A stretch of 56,940 nt of DNA from contig SUWV01000016.1 in the NCBI GenBank assembly GCA_015061315.1, positions 1 through 56,940 on the forward strand. The letters run 5' to 3'. The notes beneath the pieces are model-generated. The model made no database searches and had not been told where the DNA came from. It saw nothing but the letters and a program-made list of their open reading frames with translations. Position 1 is the first letter of the stretch, and the number at the start of each line of letters is the position of its first letter. Shown one piece after another: positions 17,645-27,708 of the stretch. This DNA comes from Lentimicrobiaceae bacterium. GTDB lineage: Bacteria > Bacteroidota > Bacteroidia > Bacteroidales > F082. The translations under genes were made by a program, and so were the position numbers.

Positions 17645-18106
17645 ATGATAACAAAGGAACAAATCATCGAATTAGCAGACGAGGCTTTAAAGGAAACAGA
17701 TCGTTTTGTTGTTGATCTCACCGTATCAAAAAGCAATGTCATTAATATTTATATCGACGCCGACAGCTCGGTAACAATCGACCATTGTGTTGAATTAAGC
17801 CGCTTCATAGAAAGCAGTTTAGACAGAGAAGTTGAAGACTTTGAACTCAGCGTGTCGTCGGCAGGCATCGACTATCCTTTGTTGAAACATCGCCAGCTGA
17901 ACAAATATATCGAGAAAAACCTCGAGATAACAAATAACGAAGGAACAAAGAAAACTTATAAACTTATTTCTTTCAACGAGGAACAAATCAAGGTTCAAGA
18001 AGCTACAATAAAAATATTGGGCAAGTTGAAAAAGATAACATATTCTGGCGAGACAGAATTACTTTTCAAAGATATTAAAGAAATTAAACCATACATTAAC
18101 TTTTAA
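17645..18106 (+). CDS. rimP: ribosome maturation factor RimP
   Basis: 153 residues. RimP is a cytoplasmic factor needed for 30S subunit maturation. The family signature is visible: VDLTVSKSNVINIYIDADSSVTIDHCVELSRFIESSLDRE, then FELSVSSAGIDYPL, where most homologues have SSPGLDRPL. The second domain is the small SH3-like barrel near the C-terminus. It is first in the conserved rimP-nusA-infB operon, 14 bases before nusA. No TAnnTTTG promoter is visible between the tRNA terminator and the start, so transcription may come from read-through. Confidence 0.93.
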   Translation: MITKEQIIELADEALKETDRFVVDLTVSKSNVINIYIDADSSVTIDHCVELSRFIESSLDREVEDFELSVSSAGIDYPLLKHRQLNKYIEKNLEITNNEGTKKTYKLISFNEEQIKVQEATIKILGKLKKITYSGETELLFKDIKEIKPYINF

Positions 18107-18120
18107 GTTTTTCAAACAAA

Positions 18121-19374
18121 ATGGAAATATTAAACTTAATCGACACCTTTTCTGAATTTAAAGAATTTAAGAATATTGATCGTGAAGCTATGATGCACAT
18201 CATTGAAGATGTGTTTAAAGCTATGCTTGCCAAGAAATACGGAAGCGATGAATATTTCAACATCATTGTCAATATTGATAAAGGTGTTCTCGAAATTTAT
18301 CACAACCGCACTGTTGTTGAAGACGGCAACGTTGAAGATCCATTGAGCGAGATAGAATATTCAGAAGCTATCAAAATAGAGCCTGACTTTGAAGTCGGTG
18401 AAGAAGTATCGGAAGTTGTCGACATCAAAGATTTTGGCAGAAGAGAGATCTTGGCAATACGTCAGAACCTTCAGACCAAAGTCATGGAATTCGAGAAAGA
18501 AAACATTTTCTTAAAATATAAAGATAAAGTCGGTGAGATAATCACAGCCGAGGTTTATCAAGTATGGCGTAAAGAGATTCTTATCGTCGATGAAGACGGC
18601 ATAGAATTAACACTTCCTAAAGCAGAACAAATCCCATCTGATAATTACAAGAAGGGCGACACCATCAGAGCTATCGTCAAGAGCGTTGAAAACAAAAACG
18701 GTTCCCCTGTCATCATCTTGTCGAGAACATCAGAAATCTTCTTACAACGTTTGTTCGAGATGGAAGTTCCAGAAGTATACGATGGCTTAATCACAATTCG
18801 TAAGATAGTACGCGAGCCAGGACAAAGAGCTAAGATAGCTGTTGAGTCGTACGACGACCGCATCGACCCTGTAGGCGCCTGCGTCGGTATGAAAGGCTCC
18901 CGTATCCACGGTATCGTAAGAGAACTCCGTAACGAAAACATCGACGTAATCAACTATACAACAAAACCTGACCTCTTCATTACAAGAGCATTAAGCCCTG
19001 CTAAAATATCTTCTATCGTAATCGACGACGCTAAGAAAGTAGCTGAGGTTTACATGGAAAACGATCAAGTAAGCTTAGCAATAGGTAAAGGCGGATACAA
19101 CATCAAATTGGCTGGTAAATTAACAGGCTACGAAATTGACGTATACCGTAACACCGAAGAAGCAGAGATGGAAGACGACGTCGACCTCAAAGAATTTGTC
19201 GACGAAATAGACGAATGGATCATCGACAGCTTGAGAAATATGGGATGCGACACAGCAAAATCTGTATTGGCTTATACAGCAGAAGAAATAGCTACACGCG
19301 CCGACCTCGAAATAGAGACAGTAGTCGAAATAATCGACATCCTCAAAGCTGAGTTCGAAGACGATGAGCAATAA
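18121..19374 (+). CDS. nusA: transcription termination/antitermination protein NusA
   Basis: 417 residues. NusA binds RNA polymerase and nascent RNA to control pausing, termination and antitermination. Domain order: N-terminal RNAP-binding domain (about 1-125), S1 domain (about 130-200, GEIITAEVYQVWRKEILIV), then KH1 and KH2 (about 225-345, with DPVGACVGMKGSRIHGIVRELRNENIDVI and VSLAIGKGGYNIKLAGKLTGYEI). An acidic helical C-terminus of ~65 residues follows. Length and layout fit Bacteroidota NusA, which lacks the long repeats of the E. coli protein. It is in an operon with rimP and infB, 36 bases before infB. Confidence 0.97.
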   Translation: MEILNLIDTFSEFKEFKNIDREAMMHIIEDVFKAMLAKKYGSDEYFNIIVNIDKGVLEIYHNRTVVEDGNVEDPLSEIEYSEAIKIEPDFEVGEEVSEVVDIKDFGRREILAIRQNLQTKVMEFEKENIFLKYKDKVGEIITAEVYQVWRKEILIVDEDGIELTLPKAEQIPSDNYKKGDTIRAIVKSVENKNGSPVIILSRTSEIFLQRLFEMEVPEVYDGLITIRKIVREPGQRAKIAVESYDDRIDPVGACVGMKGSRIHGIVRELRNENIDVINYTTKPDLFITRALSPAKISSIVIDDAKKVAEVYMENDQVSLAIGKGGYNIKLAGKLTGYEIDVYRNTEEAEMEDDVDLKEFVDEIDEWIIDSLRNMGCDTAKSVLAYTAEEIATRADLEIETVVEIIDILKAEFEDDEQ

Positions 19375-19410
19375 AATTAATTAAAAGAATTTTAACATTA
19401 AAAATACTAT

Positions 19411-22400
19411 ATGTCCGAAGATTTAAAGAATAACATCAGATTATCGAAAGCCGCTAAAGAATTCAATATTGGTATGTCCACAATAATTGAATTTCTCGGA
19501 AAGAAAGGCTATAAATTAGACACATCGCCTAACACAAAACTTAACGGGGAAATGTATGCCCTCCTCGTAAAAGAATATCAAGGCGAAAAAGAAGTAAAGA
19601 AAAATGCCGATCAACTCGGCGACTTCAGCTATAAAGGTAAAAGCATCACCGTCGATTCTACCATAAAGAACAACAACGACTCTGATGATAACGTTGAAGA
19701 CGATGAGATTACTATTCGTTACAACGGCAGCTTCACTGAAGAAAAACAAAAGAAAGCTCCAGTAGAAAAAGTCGTGGAAACGAAAGAAGTGAAAAAAGAA
19801 GAGAAAACTGAGGTAAAAGCAGAACCTAAAGTAGAAGCTAAAATCGAAGTGACAGAAGCTCCTAAAGCTGAAGTCGTGGAGACAAAAAAAGCTGAAGAAC
19901 TCATCGTGGAGACTGTCAAAGAAGAGAAAAAAGTAGAGGCAGAAGTCAAGACAGTAAAAGCTGAACCAAAGGTAGAGGCTAAAAAAGAAGAGATAAAAAC
20001 AGAGGAAAAACCTGCTGTTGCTGCAGAACCTAAAAAGGACATCAATACAAATTCGGACAAGAAAAACAATAGCGGCATACATATAAACGTAGTGGGAAAA
20101 ATCCCATTAGACGACAATAAATCAAAGGACAAACATAATAAGACTACAAGTCAACAAGTCAACAAGACTACAAGTCAACAGGAGAACAAGACTACAAGTC
20201 AACAAGACAATAAGACAACAAGTCAACAAGACAACAAGTCAACAAGTCAACAAGACAACAAGTCAACAAGTCAGGAGCAGAAGCCTATCAACTTCATTCC
20301 TACTCAGGTTAAGAAGTTGGAAGGTCCTAAGATTCTTGACAAGATAGAACTTCCTACAGAACGTAAGCCAAAGGCTAAACAACCTGTTGCTTCATCTGGC
20401 GACGACAACAAGGGCTTTGGCAAAGACAAGAAGAAAAAACGTAAACGTATTGGCGCTGAAGGTAGTGTTGCTAACAGCGAAAGCAACAACAACGCTGGCA
20501 ATAACAACAATAACAACAAGGCCAATAATAACGCTAATAAAAATAACAACAACAAACAAGGCGGCGCTAAACCTAACGACGACAAACGTAATGAGAAGCG
20601 CAAGAACGACAAGTTCAAGAAGCCTGTCAAACCTGTTGTTGAAGAAAAAGTAGAGCTCTCTGACGAAGAAATCCAAAAACAAATCAAGGAGACTTTGGCA
20701 CGTTTGTCACCTCTTGGCAAGTCGAAGACTTCAAAACACCGTCGCGAGAAACGTCATAACATCGCTAATGAGTTAGAGGAGGAAAGACTACACGAACAAG
20801 AAGAAAAGAAGATTCTCAAAGTCACTGAGTTTGTTACTGCAAACGAGTTGGCTAACATGATGAACATACCTGTCACAAAGGTCATTTCAACATGTATGAG
20901 TTTAGGTGTCTTCGTCTCTATCAACCAGCGTCTTGATGCCGAGATTTTGACATTGGTAGCGGAAGAATTTGGATTTAAGGTAGAGTTCATCAGCATCGAC
21001 GTACAAGAAGCCTTGTCGAGCAACGAGGAAGAAGACAGACCAGAAGACTTGATTCCAAGAGCTCCTATTGTCACCGTCATGGGTCACGTCGACCACGGTA
21101 AGACGAAACTTTTGGACAGCATCCGTAATGCTAACGTAGCAGCAGGCGAAGCTGGAGGTATCACACAACATATCGGTGCTTACGAGGTAACGACAGCATC
21201 AGGCAAGAAGATTTCGTTCTTGGACACTCCAGGTCACGAAGCGTTTACCGCCATGCGTGCCCGCGGTGCAAGTTTAACCGACGTTGCTATTATCGTGATC
21301 GCTGCCGACGACAGCGTCATGCCTCAGACTGTTGAAGCTATCAACCACGCTCAAGCTGCTAACGTGCCTATCGTATTCGCGATAAACAAAATCGACAAGC
21401 CAACAGCTAACGTACAAAAGATATATCAAGAACTCTCACAGATGAACATCCTCGTCGAAGAATGGGGTGGTAAATATCAGTCACAAGAGATTTCCGCTAA
21501 ACAAGGTCTCAACGTTGACAAACTGTTAGACAAGGTTTTGTTGGAAGCTGAATTCTTAGACCTTAAGGCAAATCCTAAGAAAGCCGCTAAGGGAACTATC
21601 ATAGAATCAGCTCTTGACAAAGGTCGCGGTTATGTGGCTAAGATCATGGTTCAAGACGGAACATTGAAAGTGGGCGACATGGTTCTTGCAGGTACTACAT
21701 ACGGTAAGGTTAAGGCCATGTTCAACGAACAGAACAAAGCTGTTAAATCGGCAGGTCCTTCAACACCAGTCTTGATGTTAGGTTTGAACGGAGCTCCACA
21801 AGCTGGCGACAACTTCAATGTCTTTGATGATGAGAAAGAAGTGAAATCTATAGTGTCACGCCGCCAGCAGTTACAAAGAGAACAAGGCTTGCGTACTCAG
21901 AAACATATCACTCTCGATGAAATCGGAAGACGTATCGCTATCGGCGACTTCAAGGAACTCAACATCATCGTTAAAGCCGACGTCGACGGTTCATCAGAAG
22001 CTTTGGCTGACTCATTATTGAAACTCTCTACACAAGAAGTTCAAGTCAACGTAATTCACAAGTCAGTCGGTGCTATCAGCGAGTCAGACATCTTGTTGGC
22101 ATCAGCATCAAATGCTATCATCGTAGGTTTCAACGTACGTCCAACATTACAAGCACGTCGTTTGGCAGAGAAGGAAGAAATCGACATCCGCCTCTACTCT
22201 ATCATCTACACAGCCATCGAAGAAATCAAGTCGGCTATCGAAGGTATGTTGGCTCCTGAAATCGAAGAAGTCGTCACATGTAACATCGAGATCAGAGAAG
22301 TCTTCAATATCAGCAAAGTCGGTCGTATCGCTGGTTGTATGGTTCTCGACGGAAAGGTCAACCGTCAGACCAAGATACGTATCATCAGAGACGGCATCGT

Positions 22401-22563
22401 GGTTCACACCGGCTCGCTCGGCTCATTGAAACGTTACAAAGACGACGTCAAGGAAGTCAGCGCAGGCTTTGAATGCGGTCTTAACATCGATGGTTACAAC
22501 GACATAAAAGTCGGCGACATCATCGAAGGATACACGATAAAAGAAATAAGTAGAAAACTCTAA
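19411..22563 (+). CDS. infB: translation initiation factor IF-2
   Basis: 1050 residues. IF-2 is a GTPase that brings initiator tRNA to the 30S subunit. It starts with an IF2_N domain ([19 protein letters not shown]). A long low-complexity linker (about 65-420) is rich in K/E/V repeats, six 8-residue NKTTSQQD repeats (243-290) and an Asn tract (about 356-390). A second IF2_N-like helical segment precedes the GTPase domain, which has G1 GHVDHGKT (558-565), DTPGHEAF and NKID. Domains II-IV follow to [12 protein letters not shown]. The long linker is normal for the phylum, but its octamer-repeat section is not conserved family sequence. It is last in the operon and is followed by a strong terminator. 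Confidence 0.98.
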   Translation: MSEDLKNNIRLSKAAKEFNIGMSTIIEFLGKKGYKLDTSPNTKLNGEMYALLVKEYQGEKEVKKNADQLGDFSYKGKSITVDSTIKNNNDSDDNVEDDEITIRYNGSFTEEKQKKAPVEKVVETKEVKKEEKTEVKAEPKVEAKIEVTEAPKAEVVETKKAEELIVETVKEEKKVEAEVKTVKAEPKVEAKKEEIKTEEKPAVAAEPKKDINTNSDKKNNSGIHINVVGKIPLDDNKSKDKHNKTTSQQVNKTTSQQENKTTSQQDNKTTSQQDNKSTSQQDNKSTSQEQKPINFIPTQVKKLEGPKILDKIELPTERKPKAKQPVASSGDDNKGFGKDKKKKRKRIGAEGSVANSESNNNAGNNNNNNKANNNANKNNNNKQGGAKPNDDKRNEKRKNDKFKKPVKPVVEEKVELSDEEIQKQIKETLARLSPLGKSKTSKHRREKRHNIANELEEERLHEQEEKKILKVTEFVTANELANMMNIPVTKVISTCMSLGVFVSINQRLDAEILTLVAEEFGFKVEFISIDVQEALSSNEEEDRPEDLIPRAPIVTVMGHVDHGKTKLLDSIRNANVAAGEAGGITQHIGAYEVTTASGKKISFLDTPGHEAFTAMRARGASLTDVAIIVIAADDSVMPQTVEAINHAQAANVPIVFAINKIDKPTANVQKIYQELSQMNILVEEWGGKYQSQEISAKQGLNVDKLLDKVLLEAEFLDLKANPKKAAKGTIIESALDKGRGYVAKIMVQDGTLKVGDMVLAGTTYGKVKAMFNEQNKAVKSAGPSTPVLMLGLNGAPQAGDNFNVFDDEKEVKSIVSRRQQLQREQGLRTQKHITLDEIGRRIAIGDFKELNIIVKADVDGSSEALADSLLKLSTQEVQVNVIHKSVGAISESDILLASASNAIIVGFNVRPTLQARRLAEKEEIDIRLYSIIYTAIEEIKSAIEGMLAPEIEEVVTCNIEIREVFNISKVGRIAGCMVLDGKVNRQTKIRIIRDGIVVHTGSLGSLKRYKDDVKEVSAGFECGLNIDGYNDIKVGDIIEGYTIKEISRKL
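20137..20280 (+). repeat. AAGTCAAC octamer array coding for IF-2 linker repeats
   Basis: Eighteen consecutive 8-bp units, mainly AAGTCAAC, AAGACAAC, AAGACTAC and AAGACAAT. Three octamers make 24 bases, so the frame closes and the protein reads NKTTSQQ(V/E/D) or NKSTSQQD six times (residues 243-290). The octamer is the reverse complement of intergenic GTTGACTT arrays. Confidence 0.92.
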
Positions 22564-22569
22564 AATAAG

Positions 22570-22594
22570 AAGCACCTCTCGGGGTGCTTTTTTT
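22570..22594 (+). terminator. terminator after infB
   Basis: Perfect 7-bp stem AAGCACC/GGTGCTT with loop TCTCGG, followed by T-rich sequence. Confidence 0.93.
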
Positions 22595-22672
22595 ATTATA
22601 CGGGCACTTTGACTGTGTTCGCTAATCCCAAATATTTCCTATTTTTTTATTATAAGTTTAAGATTTTGTTTT

Positions 22673-22680
22673 TATATTTG
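22673..22680 (+). promoter_or_regulatory. promoter of the T9SS adhesin-like gene
   Basis: TATATTTG matches TAnnTTTG. The leader to 22788 would be ~100 bases. Confidence 0.55.
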
Positions 22681-22787
22681 TACGCAAATAAAATGATAAC
22701 TACTTTAACAATTAGGTATAAGATTCACACATATTTTCTAAGCATAAAAGATCAATTCATATTATTATTAACTAATTTATTATCATT

Positions 22788-25700
22788 ATGAAAAAGTTTT
22801 TAGCTAGTTTATTGTTGATGGTATTTATAGTACCAATGACATTGCAAGCTCAAGAAGTCGGCTCAAAGTTTTTCTACGACTTCAACGACAATTCTATCGC
22901 AGAATGGAAACTCGTCGACCGCGACAATGACGGTAAGAATTGGCTCGTCTCTGGAGAAGGTTATATCTATTCAGAATCAACAGCCGATGTAAAGCCTAAC
23001 AACATTATCGCAACTGTTGACAAATATGCTATCTATGCGACATCAAAACTTTCTTTCGATGTACGTCCTGAGACAGACAAAAACATCGAGAAGTATGGCA
23101 TAGGCGTAGTGTATTCTTTAGACGGAGAATCATTCATGACATTGCAAGATGAAACAGCATTGGCATCAGCGACAGAATGGAACACCATCGAGATTTCACT
23201 TGAATACATCGCTGGCAAAGAAGTCTACATTGGTATTCTTCACAACACATACGATGATCAAGGCACAATCTTAGTCGACAATGTAAAATTGACAGATGGC
23301 AAACTTCCTACAGCAGAAAACGTAGTAGCTGCTGAAAACAACGACAATGTTGATGTAACATGGAATGTTCCTACTGATGAAAACGAAAACAATACTTTAA
23401 GCGGTTACAGATTATACAAAGCAAGAAATGACGAAAATCCTGTCATGATTGCCAACGACTTAACAGAGACATCATATCAAGATACAGAATGGGAAAACTC
23501 AGAATGGGGTGTTTATAAATATGGCGTCGCCGTATTATATCAAGCAAAAACACGTGCTACATCTGAGACATTATTAGAAGAAGGTTTTGAGACAACAACT
23601 GTTGGTATAATTCCAGAAGGTTGGTCAAGATTATCAGATCCTGCAACAACCACAAGTTACAGCGGTCCATGGACAGTATCAACAGCTATTCCGAACTTGG
23701 CAAATCCTAACACAGGCAATCAGCTTGCATTCTCATACGGTGGCTACGATCTCGCTGACTTCTACTTGATAACACCTGCCATCGACTTGACAAAAGCTTT
23801 ACAACCAGCACTCGAATTCAGTTTCATAGGACCTATGGGCATTACTCAAGAAACAGGTAATCCTATATATGTAAAATATTCTGAGTCAGCAACAGGACCT
23901 TGGACTACATTATACGAAAACACAACAGACAGATTATGGCAAGATGTAACAATAGATCTTAACGCATGTTCTGGCAAAACAGTTTATCTCGCATTCGTTC
24001 ACCAAGACACCAAAACATTCAACTTTGGTGTAGGTATAGATGACGTTAAAGTAACAGCTCAAATATCAGAATCAAATGTCGCTATTGAGTCTGATATAGT
24101 TTGGTCAAATAGCATTGAAAAAGACATGAACACTACAGCTTCTGTCAATGTAACTTCCGATGACAACGGCTCTGTTGAAGGTGCTGTCGTGACTTTGACA
24201 AATACAAACGACGAGACATATAAATATGCAGCAACATTAGACGCAACAGGCAAGACTCAAGTTGAAGTTCGCAGAGGTACATATAATTACAGCGTATCTT
24301 TGGAAGGCTACTACACATTGGAAGGCACTGTTGAAATTCTTGAAGAAAAAACAATTGATTTAACATTAGAAGCAAAACCAAACACTATTGAAGGTTTATA
24401 TGTCTCTCCAACTGCATGGGCAATGTGGGAATATGAAGAAACAAATATCAGTTACGACTTATTGCTCAACGGCAAATTAGTTGCAGAAAACATTACAGAC
24501 AAATACTATCAATTCGACACCGAATCATTAACCGAAGGTGAAGAATATACAGTTACAGTACTTCCAAAAAGCTTGACTGAAAATGTCATGATGGAATATA
24601 CTTTCAAATATACATTATGCAGTGATTTCGCCAACGCAGTCAACTTCAGAGTTAAAGAAAAAGACGGCAAAGCTACGCTTACTTGGTCAATGCCTGTAAT
24701 TGAAGAAGAAACCGAACCTATTTATGAGTTTTCTACAAACTTCGATAACGGCACATTAGACGGCTGGAGAAAAATAGATGCCGACGGTGACGGATACAAC
24801 TGGCAAAATACTTCAGAATTTGCCAACCAAGGATTCGGTGTAGACAATTCTTATTGCGCCGCTTCAGTATCATACGACACAGGATTAGGTAAACCTTTCG
24901 ACCCAGATAACTTATTAGTTACAGATAAAAAATACAGCATCACAGAAACTTCAAAACTTACATACAATGTTGCTGCACAAAGCAAAGATTTTCCAAACGA
25001 GCATTACGCCATCGTAGTATCAAAGAAAGCAAATGCAGATGCCGACGACTTTGAAATAGTATTTGAAGAAACATTGGAAAAAGGCAACCCTGAATCCACA
25101 TCAATCCAAAGTGAATGGTATAACAGAGAAATTGACCTTAGCAAATATGCAGGTCAAAACATCTATATCGCAATACGTCACTTCGATTCTTACAACAACT
25201 TCTGGTTGCTCGTTGATAATATCAGCTTAACAGGTGGAGCAAAAGTAAGAGCTGAAGAAGAGGGCGACTGGTTATACTACGACAACGGCATCTACGAAAG
25301 TGCGTCGGGTAATTTTGACCCTAACACATGGACTCCAACTCAGATATTCTGGGCTATCATGTTCCCTGCTGATGCTATGTCAGACTATGCTAAGAGAACT
25401 ATCTCTAAGGTTTCCTTATATGACAACTGTGCCCACAAAGGAGCTTTCAGTATTCACAAAGGTGGCGATAATGCTCCAGGAGAAATGGTTCATTTCCAAT
25501 CATACGAGACCACAGGTAAAAAAGAATACGTTGAATTTGAATTAGACGCTCCTGTTATAATAAGTGGCAACGATAACATCTGGATTCAATTCTCAAACGA
25601 ATACGGCTCAGGAACATATCCTGCAGCTTACTCAAAAGACATGGGAGATCCTAACAGCCGCTGGGGATCAAGCGACGGATCTTATTGGTATGACTGCAAT

Positions 25701-27080
25701 TTCTTTGGAGAAGGCTGGTATGGAACATGGATGATACGCGCTTACGTAGATCCATTTGATGAATCACTCGTTGAAGATCCTGAATTAACAACAGCAGAAC
25801 CTCTTGGCACAATAATATTCCGTAACGGTGAACTCATCACTCCAGAACCTGTACAAGGCGAGTCATTTACAGATGAGTTAGAAAATGTAAACAAAGATTA
25901 CGAATACACAATAAGAGTTGTTTATGGCGGCGATGAAGACATATCATATTACGCTATGTCATGTCCTGTCACAAGAGAACTTAAATTATATGAAGAATTA
26001 GTATGCGAACGTCCTACAGGTCTTTACGGTGCCACAACATTAAATGAAGACGGCAGCTTCGGCGCTACTTTGGTATGGCCATACGTAAAAGAATGGTTAC
26101 ACTATGACAATGGCAAATTTGCAACATCTGTAGGCGCTGGCGGAACTCTCCACTGGGGTATCATGTTCCCTGCCGAAGACTTGACATCGTACGTCGGTTC
26201 AGAAATAACAAAAATATCCTTGTTCGATTTTGAAGCTGGTGAAGCAACAGTAAGCATCTCTTATGGCGGCAACAAAGCTCCAGAAATGACAGTACACTCA
26301 CAAAAATTCACATTTAACGGATGGGAAGAAGATACCGAAGAACCTGAAGTTATTGAGATAGACTTATCAGCACCTATCCCTGTTCCTGCTGGTGAAAACT
26401 TATGGATTACAGTATATCAAACCGGCGCTCAATATCCAGCTGGCGCCACAGAATACACCGGCGATCCTAACGGAAGCTGGTGCTCCGTGGACGGAATATC
26501 ATGGGATAATCTCTACGCCTTAAGCAGTGGTCAACTCAACTACACTTGGTACTTGAGAGCATACGTTTCTAACGACGTAAGAGGAGAACGCGAAATAGCT
26601 TCAAGAGCTGAAAATGCTACTTTAGACCATTATAATGTTTACCGCAGCACAACAAACGGCAACTATGAACTGATAACAGAAACAACAGCCAACAGATATT
26701 TCGACGAAATAGAAGAAGGTACCTACTACTATCAAGTTAAGGCTGTCTATACACGCGGTGACGAAGAATGCGAATCAGAAGCAGCTCTCTCTCACGAAGA
26801 CCCAACAAAAGACTATATCATCGTTGAAGTGACAGCTATAGACGAAAACGGCGTCAAAGGTATGATGGTTTATCCTAACCCAACAGATGGTAATTTGAAT
26901 ATCACTGCTGAAAACATGAGACGTATCACTATCGTCAATGCCTTAGGTCAGATGGTCTACGACAGAGAAGCCAACTCAGATGAAACAATCATCAACATGA
27001 GCCAGTTTGATGCAGGTATCTATTTGGTACGCATCACAACAGAAAACGGCGTAGCAGTAAAACGCGTCTCGGTTTTGTAA
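22788..27080 (+). CDS. giant T9SS-exported adhesin-like protein (choice-of-anchor J / cleaved-adhesin)
   Basis: 1430 residues with a signal peptide (MKKFLASLLLMVFIVPMTLQAQ). Cleaved-adhesin/choice-of-anchor J domains are at about 25-170 (FYDFNDNSIAEWKLVDRDND), 262-430 (GFETTTVGIIPEGWSRL) and 645-820 (FDNGTLDGWRKIDADGDGYNW), similar to gingipain/HagA adhesin modules. Fn3-like segments (about 175-255 and near 1285-1350) and a carboxypeptidase-regulatory-like domain (about 450-525) lie between. Two copies of a WLYYDNG...IMFPAEDL...WxIRAYV module begin near 823 and 1101. The last ~75 residues are a T9SS type A tail (VYPNPTDGNLNITAENMRRI to VKRVSVL). Expected at the cell surface. No catalytic triad is visible, so adhesion or binding is the likeliest role. 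Single gene with its own promoter and terminator. Confidence 0.9.
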   Translation: MKKFLASLLLMVFIVPMTLQAQEVGSKFFYDFNDNSIAEWKLVDRDNDGKNWLVSGEGYIYSESTADVKPNNIIATVDKYAIYATSKLSFDVRPETDKNIEKYGIGVVYSLDGESFMTLQDETALASATEWNTIEISLEYIAGKEVYIGILHNTYDDQGTILVDNVKLTDGKLPTAENVVAAENNDNVDVTWNVPTDENENNTLSGYRLYKARNDENPVMIANDLTETSYQDTEWENSEWGVYKYGVAVLYQAKTRATSETLLEEGFETTTVGIIPEGWSRLSDPATTTSYSGPWTVSTAIPNLANPNTGNQLAFSYGGYDLADFYLITPAIDLTKALQPALEFSFIGPMGITQETGNPIYVKYSESATGPWTTLYENTTDRLWQDVTIDLNACSGKTVYLAFVHQDTKTFNFGVGIDDVKVTAQISESNVAIESDIVWSNSIEKDMNTTASVNVTSDDNGSVEGAVVTLTNTNDETYKYAATLDATGKTQVEVRRGTYNYSVSLEGYYTLEGTVEILEEKTIDLTLEAKPNTIEGLYVSPTAWAMWEYEETNISYDLLLNGKLVAENITDKYYQFDTESLTEGEEYTVTVLPKSLTENVMMEYTFKYTLCSDFANAVNFRVKEKDGKATLTWSMPVIEEETEPIYEFSTNFDNGTLDGWRKIDADGDGYNWQNTSEFANQGFGVDNSYCAASVSYDTGLGKPFDPDNLLVTDKKYSITETSKLTYNVAAQSKDFPNEHYAIVVSKKANADADDFEIVFEETLEKGNPESTSIQSEWYNREIDLSKYAGQNIYIAIRHFDSYNNFWLLVDNISLTGGAKVRAEEEGDWLYYDNGIYESASGNFDPNTWTPTQIFWAIMFPADAMSDYAKRTISKVSLYDNCAHKGAFSIHKGGDNAPGEMVHFQSYETTGKKEYVEFELDAPVIISGNDNIWIQFSNEYGSGTYPAAYSKDMGDPNSRWGSSDGSYWYDCNFFGEGWYGTWMIRAYVDPFDESLVEDPELTTAEPLGTIIFRNGELITPEPVQGESFTDELENVNKDYEYTIRVVYGGDEDISYYAMSCPVTRELKLYEELVCERPTGLYGATTLNEDGSFGATLVWPYVKEWLHYDNGKFATSVGAGGTLHWGIMFPAEDLTSYVGSEITKISLFDFEAGEATVSISYGGNKAPEMTVHSQKFTFNGWEEDTEEPEVIEIDLSAPIPVPAGENLWITVYQTGAQYPAGATEYTGDPNGSWCSVDGISWDNLYALSSGQLNYTWYLRAYVSNDVRGEREIASRAENATLDHYNVYRSTTNGNYELITETTANRYFDEIEEGTYYYQVKAVYTRGDEECESEAALSHEDPTKDYIIVEVTAIDENGVKGMMVYPNPTDGNLNITAENMRRITIVNALGQMVYDREANSDETIINMSQFDAGIYLVRITTENGVAVKRVSVL

Positions 27081-27118
27081 GAATGAGAAGCTAAGAAACT
27101 GAAAAGTTTAGAATTAAG

Positions 27119-27152
27119 AAAGCGGGTAGAATTGATTTCTGCCCGCTTTTTT
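27119..27152 (+). terminator. terminator after the adhesin-like gene
   Basis: Stem AAAGCGGG/CCCGCTTT extended by AGAA/TTCT, followed by T6. Confidence 0.92.
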
Positions 27153-27239
27153 ATCAAATAGTCCTGAAATAAGTTCAGGTAAAAGGTATAGTTATATTAA
27201 GGAAATCACATATTTTCAGATTCTCAGATTTTCATCTTC

Positions 27240-27674
27240 TTAGTTTATAAGTTTCTCCTCTATAACTTGTTGTAATTCTGCTTTAGGCAGGGCGCCTTGC
27301 ATCATCATAGGCTGTCCGTCCATCGGGACAAATAATATCGATGGTATCGAGCGTATGCCGAACAGCTGCGCCAATTCCGTTTCTGCTTCAGTATCTACCT
27401 TATATACATAAATCTTTCCGTCATATTCTTTCGCTATCTCGTCCAAGATAGGAGCCAACATTCTGCATGGTCCGCACCATGATGCATAGAAGTCGATGAT
27501 AGCAGGCTTGTCGCCTTTATATTTCCATTCCGATGGATTCGATTTATAATCCATCACCTTATTAATAAAGTCTTGTTTTGTTATGTTAGTTGCTTTCATA
27601 GTCTTTTCTTCTTCGTTAGAAGCTGCCGCTCCTAAGGTAAAGAGCAGCAGCATTAGTGTTAGTATATTCTTCAT
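27240..27674 (-). CDS. periplasmic thioredoxin
   Basis: 144 residues from the ATG at 27674; the frame can be read from an upstream TTG, but MKNILTLMLLLFTLGAAAS is a proper signal peptide. The thioredoxin fold carries the active site WCGPC (Cys67 and Cys70), plus IIDFYASW, a VDTEAETELAQLFGIRSIPSILF core and the cis-proline loop (SIPS). It is a disulfide reductase, probably exported to the periplasm. It is 34 bases downstream of the peroxiredoxin gene on the same strand. That spacer consists of ATTGTCA/ATTGTAC repeats. Co-transcription suggests it helps recycle peroxiredoxin or other thiols, although the signal peptide would place it in a different compartment from a cytoplasmic peroxiredoxin. 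Confidence 0.9.
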   Translation of the reverse strand: MKNILTLMLLLFTLGAAASNEEEKTMKATNITKQDFINKVMDYKSNPSEWKYKGDKPAIIDFYASWCGPCRMLAPILDEIAKEYDGKIYVYKVDTEAETELAQLFGIRSIPSILFVPMDGQPMMMQGALPKAELQQVIEEKLIN

Positions 27675-27708
27675 TGTCAATTGTACATTGTCAATTGTAC
27701 ATTGTTAA

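Noticed and set aside
20137..20280. CRISPR array
   Set aside because: Units are only 8 bp with no unique spacers, and the segment is in frame inside infB; no cas genes are present.
20304..20720. 138-residue minus-strand open frame rich in Leu/Ser within infB, and others at 19516-20132
   Set aside because: They are antisense shadows of the low-complexity IF-2 linker; composition simply mirrors K/N-rich codons and no start region or promoter supports them.
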